NCBI RefSeq assembly: GCF_016464705.1
Contig: NZ_JAEHOB010000020.1
Location: forward strand, 58,932 to 100,132
Direction: 5' to 3'
Source of the DNA: Qaidamihabitans albus
GTDB lineage: Bacteria > Actinomycetota > Actinomycetes > Mycobacteriales > Pseudonocardiaceae
DNA length: 41,201 nucleotides
Shown here: one piece after another, positions 32,837 to 39,964 of the stretch
Layout of the letters: each line of letters begins with the position of its first letter
Position numbering within the stretch: the stretch's first letter is position 1
Program-made: the position numbers and the translations under genes
Notes under the pieces: generated by a model
Database searches by the model: none
What the model saw: only the letters and a program-made list of their open reading frames with translations
Told to the model about the DNA's origin: nothing

Positions 32837-34017
32837 GTGAAGAGCCCCTTGACCCAGCTTGTGAAGGACTGCCAGGCGTCCCTGGCCCCGTCGAGGTAGA
32901 CGTCACCGACATCGGAGACCAGCAGCGCGGCGACCACGACCACGATCGCGGCGAGTACGAGCAGCACCACCGCGCCGATCGAGACCCGGCTGCGATGCAG
33001 GGTTGCGACGGCCTTGCCGTCGACCAGCTTGGTGCCCAGCTTCAGGCGGGTGAGGAAGGTCGACGGGTTCGATCCGGACCGGCCGTGGTCGAGGAACTCC
33101 TGGAGGGTCGCCTGGAAACCGACCGTGACCACCAGGCTGGCGTCATGTGCGTCCGCGAGCAGCAGGGCGAGGTCCTCGGAGTTGCCCGATGCGGGGAAGG
33201 TCACCGCCCCGATGCCGAGGTCCTGTATGCGTTCGACGCCGGGCGCGTGGCCGTCCGGCTGCGCGGGCACCACGACCTCGCCGCCGGACTTGAGCGAGTC
33301 CGCCTCGATGCCGTAGGGATCGCCGACGATGATGTCGGGCTCGTAGCCGTGCGCGCAGAGCGTGTCGGCACCCGCGTCGACACCGACCAGCACGGGGTGG
33401 TGTTCGGCGATGTACTTCTTGAGCCGTCTGAGGTCATCGGCGTGCCCGTTGCCCGGTGCAACCACGAGCACGTGCCGGTCGCGGATGGGCAGCCGCAGTT
33501 CCGGCACGCCCACCCCGTCCAGGATCAGCGTCCGCTCGCGGCGCAGGAACTCGATCGTGTTCGCCGAGAACGCCTCGAGCTGTGTCGACATCCCGGCCTT
33601 GGCCTCAATCATCTGGTCGGCGACGCTCTCCGGCGTCTGCACGTTGCCAGTGCCCACCTTGCGGTCGCCGACGTAGACGGCGTCCTCGTGCACGCGCACC
33701 CGGCCGCCGTCCTTGACGCTGTGCAGGATCTCCCCGCCGACACGATCCAGGAGCGGAATTCCCGCGCTGACAAGAATTTCCGGGCCCAGATTCGGGAACC
33801 GGCCCGAAATGGACGGTGAGGCATTCACCACAGCCGCCACTCCCGCCTGCACGAGCGCATCGGCTGTCACCCGATCGAGGTCGATCTGATCGAGTACCGC
33901 GACGTCACCGGGCCCCACCCTGCGCAGCAGTTCCCGGGTGCGCCGGTCGACCCGGGCAATGCCGGTAATTCCGGGCAAAGCCTCTTTGTTCCGCGAGAGC
34001 AGGCCGGTGAGCTTCAT
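32833..34017 (-). CDS. steA: SteA-family cell-division protein with TPK-like domain
   Basis: A 394-residue protein. The large N-terminal part is cytosolic (residues 1-350) and includes a thiamin-pyrophosphokinase-like fold, VLVGVDAGADTLCAHGYEPDIIVGDPYGI, with the G-D-P-x-G loop. The membrane helix VSIGAVVLLVLAAIVVVVAALLV (about 347-369) leads to a short external tail. Known relatives (Corynebacterium SteA, M. tuberculosis Rv1697) work with SteB in controlling cell wall hydrolase RipA and cell separation. Whether the TPK-like pocket is enzymatic is not known to me. The start is ATG 34017; it overlaps mctB by 4 bp. Confidence 0.88.
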   Translation of the reverse strand: MKLTGLLSRNKEALPGITGIARVDRRTRELLRRVGPGDVAVLDQIDLDRVTADALVQAGVAAVVNASPSISGRFPNLGPEILVSAGIPLLDRVGGEILHSVKDGGRVRVHEDAVYVGDRKVGTGNVQTPESVADQMIEAKAGMSTQLEAFSANTIEFLRRERTLILDGVGVPELRLPIRDRHVLVVAPGNGHADDLRRLKKYIAEHHPVLVGVDAGADTLCAHGYEPDIIVGDPYGIEADSLKSGGEVVVPAQPDGHAPGVERIQDLGIGAVTFPASGNSEDLALLLADAHDASLVVTVGFQATLQEFLDHGRSGSNPSTFLTRLKLGTKLVDGKAVATLHRSRVSIGAVVLLVLAAIVVVVAALLVSDVGDVYLDGARDAWQSFTSWVKGLFT

Positions 34018-34199
34018 GAATCCGATGGTGACAAATGGACACGCGAAAACGTGGCCGCCACGCCGAAACTCCGACGGCTGAAATACCTGTCAGGGTGGGC
34101 GCCGCCCGAGATCCGGTAATGTCGGCATGGACAAAGGCCGTTCGGTCCGCGCGCGCGTGGACCGAGTGAGCGCCCCATCAGCGTCCGGGAGGCGCTCCG
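34018..34199. other. divergent intergenic region steA / methyltransferase
   Basis: 182 bp between two divergent genes; it must hold both promoters. TAATGT at 34117-34122 is the best -10-like hexamer for the plus-strand gene, without a convincing -35. GGGAGG (34187-34192) 7 nt before the ATG at 34200 is the ribosome binding site that selects that start. Confidence 0.5.
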
Positions 34200-35024
34200 A
34201 TGTCAGCCGAGCCAGCCGAGCCAGCCGAGCCAGCCGACGCACCGTCCGGGATCGTCACCACGCTCCGGACCGCGGGCTGCGTCTTCGCCGAGGACGAGGC
34301 CCGGCTACTCCTCGCCGCGGCACGGATGCCGGCCGAGCTCGCCGCGATGGTGGACCGGCGGGTCGCCGGAGAGCCACTCGAGCACGTCCTCGGCTGGGCG
34401 GAGTTCTGCGGCCTGCGGATAGCCGTGGACCCCGGCGTCTTCGTGCCCCGCCGCCGCACCGAGTTCCTCGTGCACGAGGCCGCCGCGCTCGCGCACCCGC
34501 GAGCCGTCGTCGTCGACCTGTGCTGCGGCACGGGCGCGGTGGGCGCCGCCCTGGCGTCGTTCACGGGCGGGATCGAGCTGTCCGCCGCCGACGTCGACCC
34601 CGCCGCGGTGCGATGCGCCCGCCGCAACGTCGCCGCGGCCGGTGGCCGGGTGTACCAGGGCGACCTCTACGACGCGCTGCCCGCCCCGTTGCGGGGCCGG
34701 GTCGGCATCCTGGTCGTCAACGCTCCGTACGTACCGACCGACGCGATCGCGACGATGCCGCCCGAGGCCCGTCTCCACGAGCCGAAGGTGGCGCTCGACG
34801 GTGGCCCGGACGGCCTGGACATCCAGCGGCGGGTCATCTCCGCGGCACCGCGCTGGCTCGCACCGGGCGGGCACCTGCTGATCGAGACGAGCGAACGGCA
34901 GGCACCGTGGACGGCGGACGCGCTCGCCCGCGGCGGGCTGGAGCCCCGGGTGAGCCGCTCCGGGGAGCTGGGCGCCACCGTCGTCACCGGCACCTGGCCC
35001 GAAGGGGCTGCGGTCACCTCGTGA
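34200..35024 (+). CDS. PrmC-like protein N5-glutamine methyltransferase paralogue
   Basis: A 274-residue class-I SAM-dependent methyltransferase. An N-terminal helical domain (residues 15-85, VAGEPLEHVLGWAEFCGLRIAVDPGVFVPRRRTEFLV) is typical of PrmC/HemK. The SAM-binding motif is VVVDLCCGTGAVGAAL, followed by SAADVDPAAVRCARRN. The catalytic motif IV, N-P-P-Y in PrmC, here reads NAPYVPT. That change suggests a substrate other than release factor glutamine, or reduced activity. A 9-bp tandem repeat encodes the N-terminal AEPAEPAEP. The ATG at 34200 has GGGAGG 7 nt upstream. The stop TGA (35022-35024) lies inside palindromic element copy 4. The true PrmC is expected elsewhere, near prfA. Confidence 0.85.
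   Translation: MSAEPAEPAEPADAPSGIVTTLRTAGCVFAEDEARLLLAAARMPAELAAMVDRRVAGEPLEHVLGWAEFCGLRIAVDPGVFVPRRRTEFLVHEAAALAHPRAVVVDLCCGTGAVGAALASFTGGIELSAADVDPAAVRCARRNVAAAGGRVYQGDLYDALPAPLRGRVGILVVNAPYVPTDAIATMPPEARLHEPKVALDGGPDGLDIQRRVISAAPRWLAPGGHLLIETSERQAPWTADALARGGLEPRVSRSGELGATVVTGTWPEGAAVTS
34206..34232. repeat. 9-bp tandem repeat in the methyltransferase 5' coding end
   Basis: Three exact copies of GCCGAGCCA, followed by a partial copy, encode an Ala-Glu-Pro repeat right after the start codon. Unit length is divisible by three. Confidence 0.9.
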
Positions 35025-35062
35025 GTGCGCACGCGAGTGAGAACACTGTTACGCACTCACGA
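35019..35062. repeat. palindromic intergenic element, copy 4 (inverted orientation)
   Basis: Arms TCGTGAGTGCG (35019-35029) and CGCACTCACGA (35052-35062), an 11-bp perfect stem. Its reverse complement contains GTGTTCTCACTCGCG, matching the centre of copy 2, so this copy lies in the opposite orientation. It spans the methyltransferase stop and precedes the convergent recN end. Confidence 0.85.
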
Positions 35063-35090
35063 CCGGTCCAGCAGGGTCGAGGACAGCTTC

Positions 35091-36902
35091 TCAGGACTTC
35101 TTCCTGGCGGGCGCCTTCTTCTTGGCCGGACGGGCCGACCGGGGCGCGGGCTCCGGCGCGCTCTTGTCCGCCGCGGCCGCCGCGAGCAGCTCCTCGGCGT
35201 GCGCACGCCCGGTCTCCGTTCCCTCCAGGCCTGCGAGCATCCTGGCCAGCTCCACCACGCGGTCGGACTGCGCGAGGACCCGCACGTCGCTGCGGGTGAC
35301 GCCCTCCGCGGTGCCCTTGTCCACGACGAGATGACGGTCGGCGAACGCGGCGACCTGCGGAAGGTGGGTGACGACGAGGACCTGATGACTGCGTGCGAGC
35401 CGGGCGAGCCGCCTGCCGATCTCGACCGCGGCCCTGCCACCGACTCCGGCGTCGACCTCGTCGAACACGAGTGTCTGCACGGTGTCGGCGTGCGCGAGCA
35501 CCACCTCGATCGCGAGCATGACGCGGGACAGCTCACCGCCGGAGGCTGCCTTGTGCACCGGCAGCGCCGGCGCGCCGGCGTGGGCGCGCAGCAGCAGCTC
35601 CACCTCGTCCACCCCGTCGGCACCGGCGTGCAGGAGCGCGCCGTCGACACGCAGCGCGTGTGAGTCTCCGGCCTCGGCTGGCCGGCCGCGCACGACAACC
35701 TCGATCTCTGCCTGGCCCATCGCGAGCCCGGTGAGCTCGGCCGTGATCTCGCCCGCGAGCTCGGCGGCGGCGGTGCTCCGGGCTGCCGACACCCGCCCGG
35801 CGTGGTCGCTCAGCTCGGCCGCCAGCTCGTCGCGGCGGGCGGCGAGCTTCGCCAGCGCCTCGTCGGAGGTGTCCATCGTCGACAGGCGCTCCCGGGCGTC
35901 GTCGGCCCAGGCCAGTACGCCGTCCACGTCGGCGGCGTACTTGCGGGTGAGCTTCTTCAGGTCGGCCTGGCGGCCGAGGATCTGCTCGAGCCGCTCGGGA
36001 TCGGCGTCCAGCGTCTCCAGGTAGCCGGCCAGCTCGCCACCCACGTCGGTGAGCAGGACAGCGGCCTCGCCGAGCCGCGGCTCGAGCTCGCGAAGGACGG
36101 CGTCCTCGGTACCGGAGAGCCGGCGTCTGGCCTCGGCGACCATGCCCAGCGCGCCGGGCAGGTCGGGGTCGCCCTCCGCGGAACCGGCCACCGCCGCGTG
36201 CGCCGCACTCGCGGCCTCCCGCAGCTCGTCCACCGCCGCGAGGCGTTTGATCTGCTCGCTGAGCTCGGCGTCCTCGCCCGGGGCCGGATCGACGGATTCG
36301 ATCTCCGTGAGCCCGTGCCGCAGCAGGTCGGCCTGCTGCGCCAGTTCCCGCGAACGGCTGGAGCGCTCCGCCAGCTCCGCGGCGACCGCGAGCCATTCCT
36401 CCCGGACCCTGCGGTACTCGGCGAGGGGCGCCGCCACCGCGTCGCCGGCGAAACGGTCGATGACGGCACGCTGCTCGGCCGAGCGCAGGAGGCGGAGCTG
36501 GTCGTTCTGCCCGTGCACGGCGAGCAGCTGCTCGGAAAGCTCCGCCAGCACGCCGACGGGGACCGAGCGGCCGCCGAGGTGCGCTCGGGAACGGCCGTCG
36601 CCGCCCACCGAGCGCAGCGCGATGACGCTGCCGTCCTCGTCGGTGTCACCACCGGCGTCGGTGATGATCCGCACGGCCTGTTCGCCGGTGATTCCCTCGA
36701 ACCGCCCCTCGACGGTCGCCTTCGCCGTCCCCGTGCGCACCTTGGACGCCTCCGAGCGGCCACCGGAGAGCAGGTGGAGGCCGCTGACGACCATCGTCTT
36801 CCCCGCCCCGGTCTCACCGGTGACCACGGTGAACCCTGGGTGCAGTTCGAGCAGGGCGTCCTCGATCACGCCCAGGCCCTGGATTCGCATCTCGGCCAGC
36901 AC
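35091..36902 (-). CDS. recN: DNA repair protein RecN
   Basis: A 603-residue SMC-like ATPase acting in double-strand break repair. The N-terminal half has the Walker A GETGAGKTMVVSG; the middle forms coiled coils (about residues 150-360). The C-terminal half has the signature SGGELSRVMLAIEVVLAH, Walker B TLVFDEVDAGVGG and the H-loop VVTHLPQVAAFADRH. The last 25 residues are a Lys/Ala/Pro tail (RPAKKKAPARKKS) that is not part of the usual fold and might bind DNA. The start is the GTG at 36902; ATG 36890 is an alternative, and the ORF to 36971 overlaps a palindrome and is unlikely. Confidence 0.95.
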   Translation of the reverse strand: MLAEMRIQGLGVIEDALLELHPGFTVVTGETGAGKTMVVSGLHLLSGGRSEASKVRTGTAKATVEGRFEGITGEQAVRIITDAGGDTDEDGSVIALRSVGGDGRSRAHLGGRSVPVGVLAELSEQLLAVHGQNDQLRLLRSAEQRAVIDRFAGDAVAAPLAEYRRVREEWLAVAAELAERSSRSRELAQQADLLRHGLTEIESVDPAPGEDAELSEQIKRLAAVDELREAASAAHAAVAGSAEGDPDLPGALGMVAEARRRLSGTEDAVLRELEPRLGEAAVLLTDVGGELAGYLETLDADPERLEQILGRQADLKKLTRKYAADVDGVLAWADDARERLSTMDTSDEALAKLAARRDELAAELSDHAGRVSAARSTAAAELAGEITAELTGLAMGQAEIEVVVRGRPAEAGDSHALRVDGALLHAGADGVDEVELLLRAHAGAPALPVHKAASGGELSRVMLAIEVVLAHADTVQTLVFDEVDAGVGGRAAVEIGRRLARLARSHQVLVVTHLPQVAAFADRHLVVDKGTAEGVTRSDVRVLAQSDRVVELARMLAGLEGTETGRAHAEELLAAAAADKSAPEPAPRSARPAKKKAPARKKS

Positions 36903-36946
36903 GCCACCACCGTAGCGGCTGCCGCCGACATCCCCCGCCCGCCATT

Positions 36947-37000
36947 GCCATGAAAGACTCGTTACTGGCACTTTTCGCCAGTAACGGGTCGTTCATAGCA
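36947..37000. repeat. second type of palindromic intergenic element
   Basis: Stem CGTTACTGGC (36960-36969) and GCCAGTAACG (36977-36986) is perfect, with loop ACTTTTC. Imperfect outer arms TGAAAGACT and GGTCGTTCA extend it, and TGCCATGAA/TTCATAGCA close it. It fills the gap between the recN start region and the nadK stop. It is distinct in sequence from the GTGAGTG elements. Confidence 0.8.
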
Positions 37001-37930
37001 CTACGGGCCGGAGCGGGCGTGTCGCTCGCGCCAGCTCTTGACCGGCAGCGAGAACTTGTGCACGAGCCGGTCGGTGAAGGGGTCCTCCCACAGGCGGGCC
37101 AGCCGCACCGGCACGCGCCCCGCAACGACCTGCACCCGCGCACCCGGCGCCAGCTCGATGTGTCGAAGCCCGTCGCAGGTCAGCACGGCCGGGGACCCGT
37201 CCGGATCGACCTGCACGGTGATCACCGACGCCCGCGACACGACCAGCGGCCGGGAGAACATGGCGTGCGCGTTGCTGGGAACCACGAGCAGTGCCTCCAC
37301 GTCCGGCCAGATCACCGGCCCGCCCGCCGAGAACGCGTACGCGGTGGACCCGGTCGGGGTCGCGCACAGCACCCCGTCGCAGCCGAAGGAGGACACCGGC
37401 CTGCCGTCGACCTCGATGAGCGCGTCGAGGATCCGCTCCCGGGTGCTCTTCTCGACGCTCGCCTCGTTGAGCGCCCAGGTGTGCGCCACGACCTGGCCGC
37501 TGATCGTCACGGTGACGTCGACCGTCATCCGCTCCTCGATCCGGTAGCGCCGGTCGACGACGCGCTGCACCGTGTCGGCGAGGGCGTCGGAGTCGGCCTC
37601 GGTGAGGAACCCGACCCGGCCCAGGTTGATGCCCAGCACCGGCACGCCCGCGGGCCGGGCCAGCTCGGCCGCGCGCAGCAGCGTGCCGTCGCCGCCGAGC
37701 ACGAGCACGAGCTCCGTGCCGGCCGCCGGATCGTCCTCCGGAGCCACGACGATGCACGGCGCGCCGTCGCCGCTGATCTCGACCAGCTCGCGGACCTCCT
37801 CGCCGATCACCCGCAGCAGGACACCGGCCGCCGCCAGGCGCACGGCGACATCGCGAGCCGCGCCGCGGGTGGCTTCCCGGTCCGGGTGCACGACGAGGAG
37901 CACCTCGCGCCGTCCGCTGTCTGTAGTCAC
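37001..37930 (-). CDS. nadK: NAD kinase
   Basis: A 309-residue NAD kinase (ATP or polyphosphate plus NAD gives NADP). The GGDGT motif appears as VLVLGGDGTLLRAAEL, and the nucleotide-binding motifs are INLGRVGFLTE, ALNEASVEKS and LCATPTGSTAYAFSAGGPV. The GTG start at 37930 overlaps the tlyA TGA (GTGA), which fixes it. Corresponds by position to Rv1695. It ends against the second-type palindrome, so transcripts may be trimmed or terminated there before recN. Confidence 0.95.
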   Translation of the reverse strand: MTTDSGRREVLLVVHPDREATRGAARDVAVRLAAAGVLLRVIGEEVRELVEISGDGAPCIVVAPEDDPAAGTELVLVLGGDGTLLRAAELARPAGVPVLGINLGRVGFLTEADSDALADTVQRVVDRRYRIEERMTVDVTVTISGQVVAHTWALNEASVEKSTRERILDALIEVDGRPVSSFGCDGVLCATPTGSTAYAFSAGGPVIWPDVEALLVVPSNAHAMFSRPLVVSRASVITVQVDPDGSPAVLTCDGLRHIELAPGARVQVVAGRVPVRLARLWEDPFTDRLVHKFSLPVKSWRERHARSGP

Positions 37931-38742
37931 ACCGGCCCTTCCCGAACTGCGATCCGGACGAGCTCTTCCACGTCCTCCATTGGTGCCTCGCCGGCAGCAC
38001 GGCGCAACCACGCGAAGTACTCGACGTTGCCGGACGGCCCCGGCAGCTGGCTGGCCACGACGCCGAGCGTCCGCAGGCCGAGCGCCGCCGCCTCCGTGAG
38101 CACGTCCCGCACCGCGAGCCCACGCAGAGCCGGGTCGCGCACCACGCCGCCGCTGCCCAGCCGCTGCCTGCCCACCTCGAACTGTGGCTTCACCATCGGC
38201 AGCAGGTCCGCACCCGGTGCCGCGCACGCGGCCAGTGCCGGCAGCACCAGCCGCAACGAGATGAAGGAAAGGTCGGCGACCACCAGCTCGACCTGGCCGC
38301 CGATCAGTTCCGGGGTGAGGTGGCGGACGTTCGTCCTGTCGAGCACGACGACCCGCTCGTCCGTGCGCAGCCGCCAGTCGAGCAGGCCGCGCCCGACATC
38401 GGCGGCGACGACCGTGCGCGCGCCAGCCCGCAGCAGGACGTCGGTGAAGCCGCCGGTGGACGCCCCGGCGTCGAGGCAACGCTTACCCTCGACCACGAGC
38501 CCGCGGGCCTCGAAGGAGCGCAGGGCACCGAGGAGCTTGTGCGCCCCCCGGGAGGCCCAGCCCGGATCGTCGTCCGCGCGTACGACGATGGGCGCGTCGG
38601 TGTCGACACCGGTGGCGGACTTGCCCGCGACGAGACCACGGACGGTCACCCGTCCCTCATGGATCAGCGTGCCCGCATGTTCCCTCGAACGGGCCAGGCC
38701 CCGACGCACCAGCTCGGCGTCCAGGCGCGCCTTGCGCGGCAT
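37927..38742 (-). CDS. tlyA: 16S/23S rRNA 2'-O-methyltransferase TlyA
   Basis: A 271-residue protein with an N-terminal S4 domain (RLDAELVRRGLARSREHAGTLIHEGRVTVRG) and an FtsJ-type Rossmann methyltransferase domain. CLDAGASTGGFTDVLLRAGA is the SAM-binding site, and LVVADLSFISLRLVLPAL and LLPMVKPQFEVGR follow. Known relatives 2'-O-methylate C1409 of 16S and C1920 of 23S rRNA, which is required for capreomycin/viomycin sensitivity. The ATG at 38742 with AAGGTG upstream is chosen over the longer ORF. It follows the 57-residue gene by 2 bp. Confidence 0.95.
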   Translation of the reverse strand: MPRKARLDAELVRRGLARSREHAGTLIHEGRVTVRGLVAGKSATGVDTDAPIVVRADDDPGWASRGAHKLLGALRSFEARGLVVEGKRCLDAGASTGGFTDVLLRAGARTVVAADVGRGLLDWRLRTDERVVVLDRTNVRHLTPELIGGQVELVVADLSFISLRLVLPALAACAAPGADLLPMVKPQFEVGRQRLGSGGVVRDPALRGLAVRDVLTEAAALGLRTLGVVASQLPGPSGNVEYFAWLRRAAGEAPMEDVEELVRIAVREGPV

Positions 38743-38744
38743 GG

Positions 38745-38918
38745 CTACACCTTGTCGATGCTGGAAAGCGCCACGGTGAGCTCGGTGTGCACCGCGTCGA
38801 AGCGCTCGACGTGTTCTGTCAACGGTAGGTCGCCGAGCTCGTCGAGCGCGGCGACAGCCTCGTCGATACCGGCGCGAGGGTCGGTTTCCTGCGGTGCCGG
38901 GGTCGTCTCTTCGTGCAC
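38745..38918 (-). CDS. 57-residue conserved small protein (Rv1693-like position)
   Basis: A small ORF reads VHEETTPAPQETDPRAGIDE, then AVAALDELGDLPLTEHVERF, then DAVHTELTVALSSIDKV. The first 15 residues are disordered; the rest is an acidic, probably two-helix segment with L-x2-L-x4-L spacing. An in-frame TAG lies 12 bases before the GTG, so no longer form exists. The stop is 2 bp from the tlyA start, implying coupling. A similarly short gene sits at the same place in the mycobacterial order. I see no known domain. The Shine-Dalgarno (GGGGA) is unusually close. Confidence 0.75.
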   Translation of the reverse strand: MHEETTPAPQETDPRAGIDEAVAALDELGDLPLTEHVERFDAVHTELTVALSSIDKV

Positions 38919-38959
38919 TCCCCAACGCTAACCGATCCCGGCGGCGGACGGTGCGCGGA

Positions 38960-39964
38960 TCAGGTCAGACCGAGCTCGGCGAGCGCGGCACGGGCATGCT
39001 CGTCGGTGCCCCGAACGCTGGTGACACCGTGCTTCCACGCCCCGGCACACAGTGCGCGCAGCAGATCGGCGCTGTCGCGGCCGCCTTCGCTGCGCGCGGT
39101 CAGCGTCGCGCCGTCCGCGGCCACCCGCCAGCCAGGACGCGGGCCGATCTCCAGCTCACCGGCGTCGCCGCCGGGCAGGGCGGCCAGATCCGCCGCGAGA
39201 TAGCGCGGGCGCTCCCGCGGGCCTGCCGCGAGCAGGCCGGCCGGAGTGTCGACACCGCTGAGTACGAGAAGCGCATCGAGTCCGGCGGCGACGGCCCCAG
39301 CGATGTCGGTGTCCAGCCGGTCACCGACGACCAGCGGGTTGCCCGCGCCGGCGGACTCCGCGGCGGTGTGGAACAGCGGCGGCCGCGGTTTGCCGGCCAC
39401 CACCGGTTCCCGGCCCGTGGCGGTGCGCAGCGCGGCGACCATCGATCCGTTGCCGGGCAGCTCACCACGCTCGGCAGGCAGGGTGGCGTCCATGTTGCAG
39501 GCGATCCAGACGGCCCCGGCGCGGATACAGAGGCACGCCTCCGCGAGGTCGGGCCAGGCCGTGTCCGGCGAGTGTCCCTGGACGACCGCGGCGACCGTGG
39601 CCCCCGCCTTCCGGACGGGCCGAAGGCCGGCGTCGTCCAGCTGCGCGGTGAGTGAGTCGGTGCCGACCACGAGTACCTCGGCACCGGCGGGCAGGCGGTC
39701 CCGCAGCACCCGCGCGGCCGCCTGCGCGCTCGTGTTCACCTCGGCCGCTTCCGCGCCGACGCCGAGCGAGCGGAGGTGCTCGGCGACGGCTTCCGGTGCC
39801 TTGGCCGCGTTGTTGGTGACGAACCGGATCGATGTGCCGTGCTCGCGCACCCGGCGGATCGCGTCGGCGGCGCCGGGGATAGGGCGCGCTCCGTGGTAGA
39901 CGGTGCCGTCGAGGTCGAGCAGCAGGGCGTCGTGGCCGTTCAGCAGCGCCGCGCTACTCATCAC
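38960..39964 (-). CDS. HAD-IIA family phosphatase (glycerol-3-phosphate phosphatase-like)
   Basis: A 334-residue HAD subfamily IIA hydrolase. Motif I is LLDLDGTVYHG (the nucleophile Asp and general acid Asp), motif II VTNNA, motif III K in AGKPRPPLF and motif IV VGDRLDTDIAGA. The cap is the C2a type between motifs II and III. Residues after about 255 form an extra small domain (GPRPGWRVAADGATLTAR...), as in Rv1692, which has been reported as a glycerol-3-phosphate phosphatase in M. tuberculosis polar lipid recycling. The start ATG overlaps the 3' end of the TPR gene. Confidence 0.9.
   Translation of the reverse strand: MMSSAALLNGHDALLLDLDGTVYHGARPIPGAADAIRRVREHGTSIRFVTNNAAKAPEAVAEHLRSLGVGAEAAEVNTSAQAAARVLRDRLPAGAEVLVVGTDSLTAQLDDAGLRPVRKAGATVAAVVQGHSPDTAWPDLAEACLCIRAGAVWIACNMDATLPAERGELPGNGSMVAALRTATGREPVVAGKPRPPLFHTAAESAGAGNPLVVGDRLDTDIAGAVAAGLDALLVLSGVDTPAGLLAAGPRERPRYLAADLAALPGGDAGELEIGPRPGWRVAADGATLTARSEGGRDSADLLRALCAGAWKHGVTSVRGTDEHARAALAELGLT

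Noticed and set aside
34127-35299. 390-codon plus-strand ORF over the methyltransferase gene
   Set aside because: An Arg-rich alternative frame with no domain. The frame starting at 34200 has the SAM-binding motifs and a good ribosome binding site.
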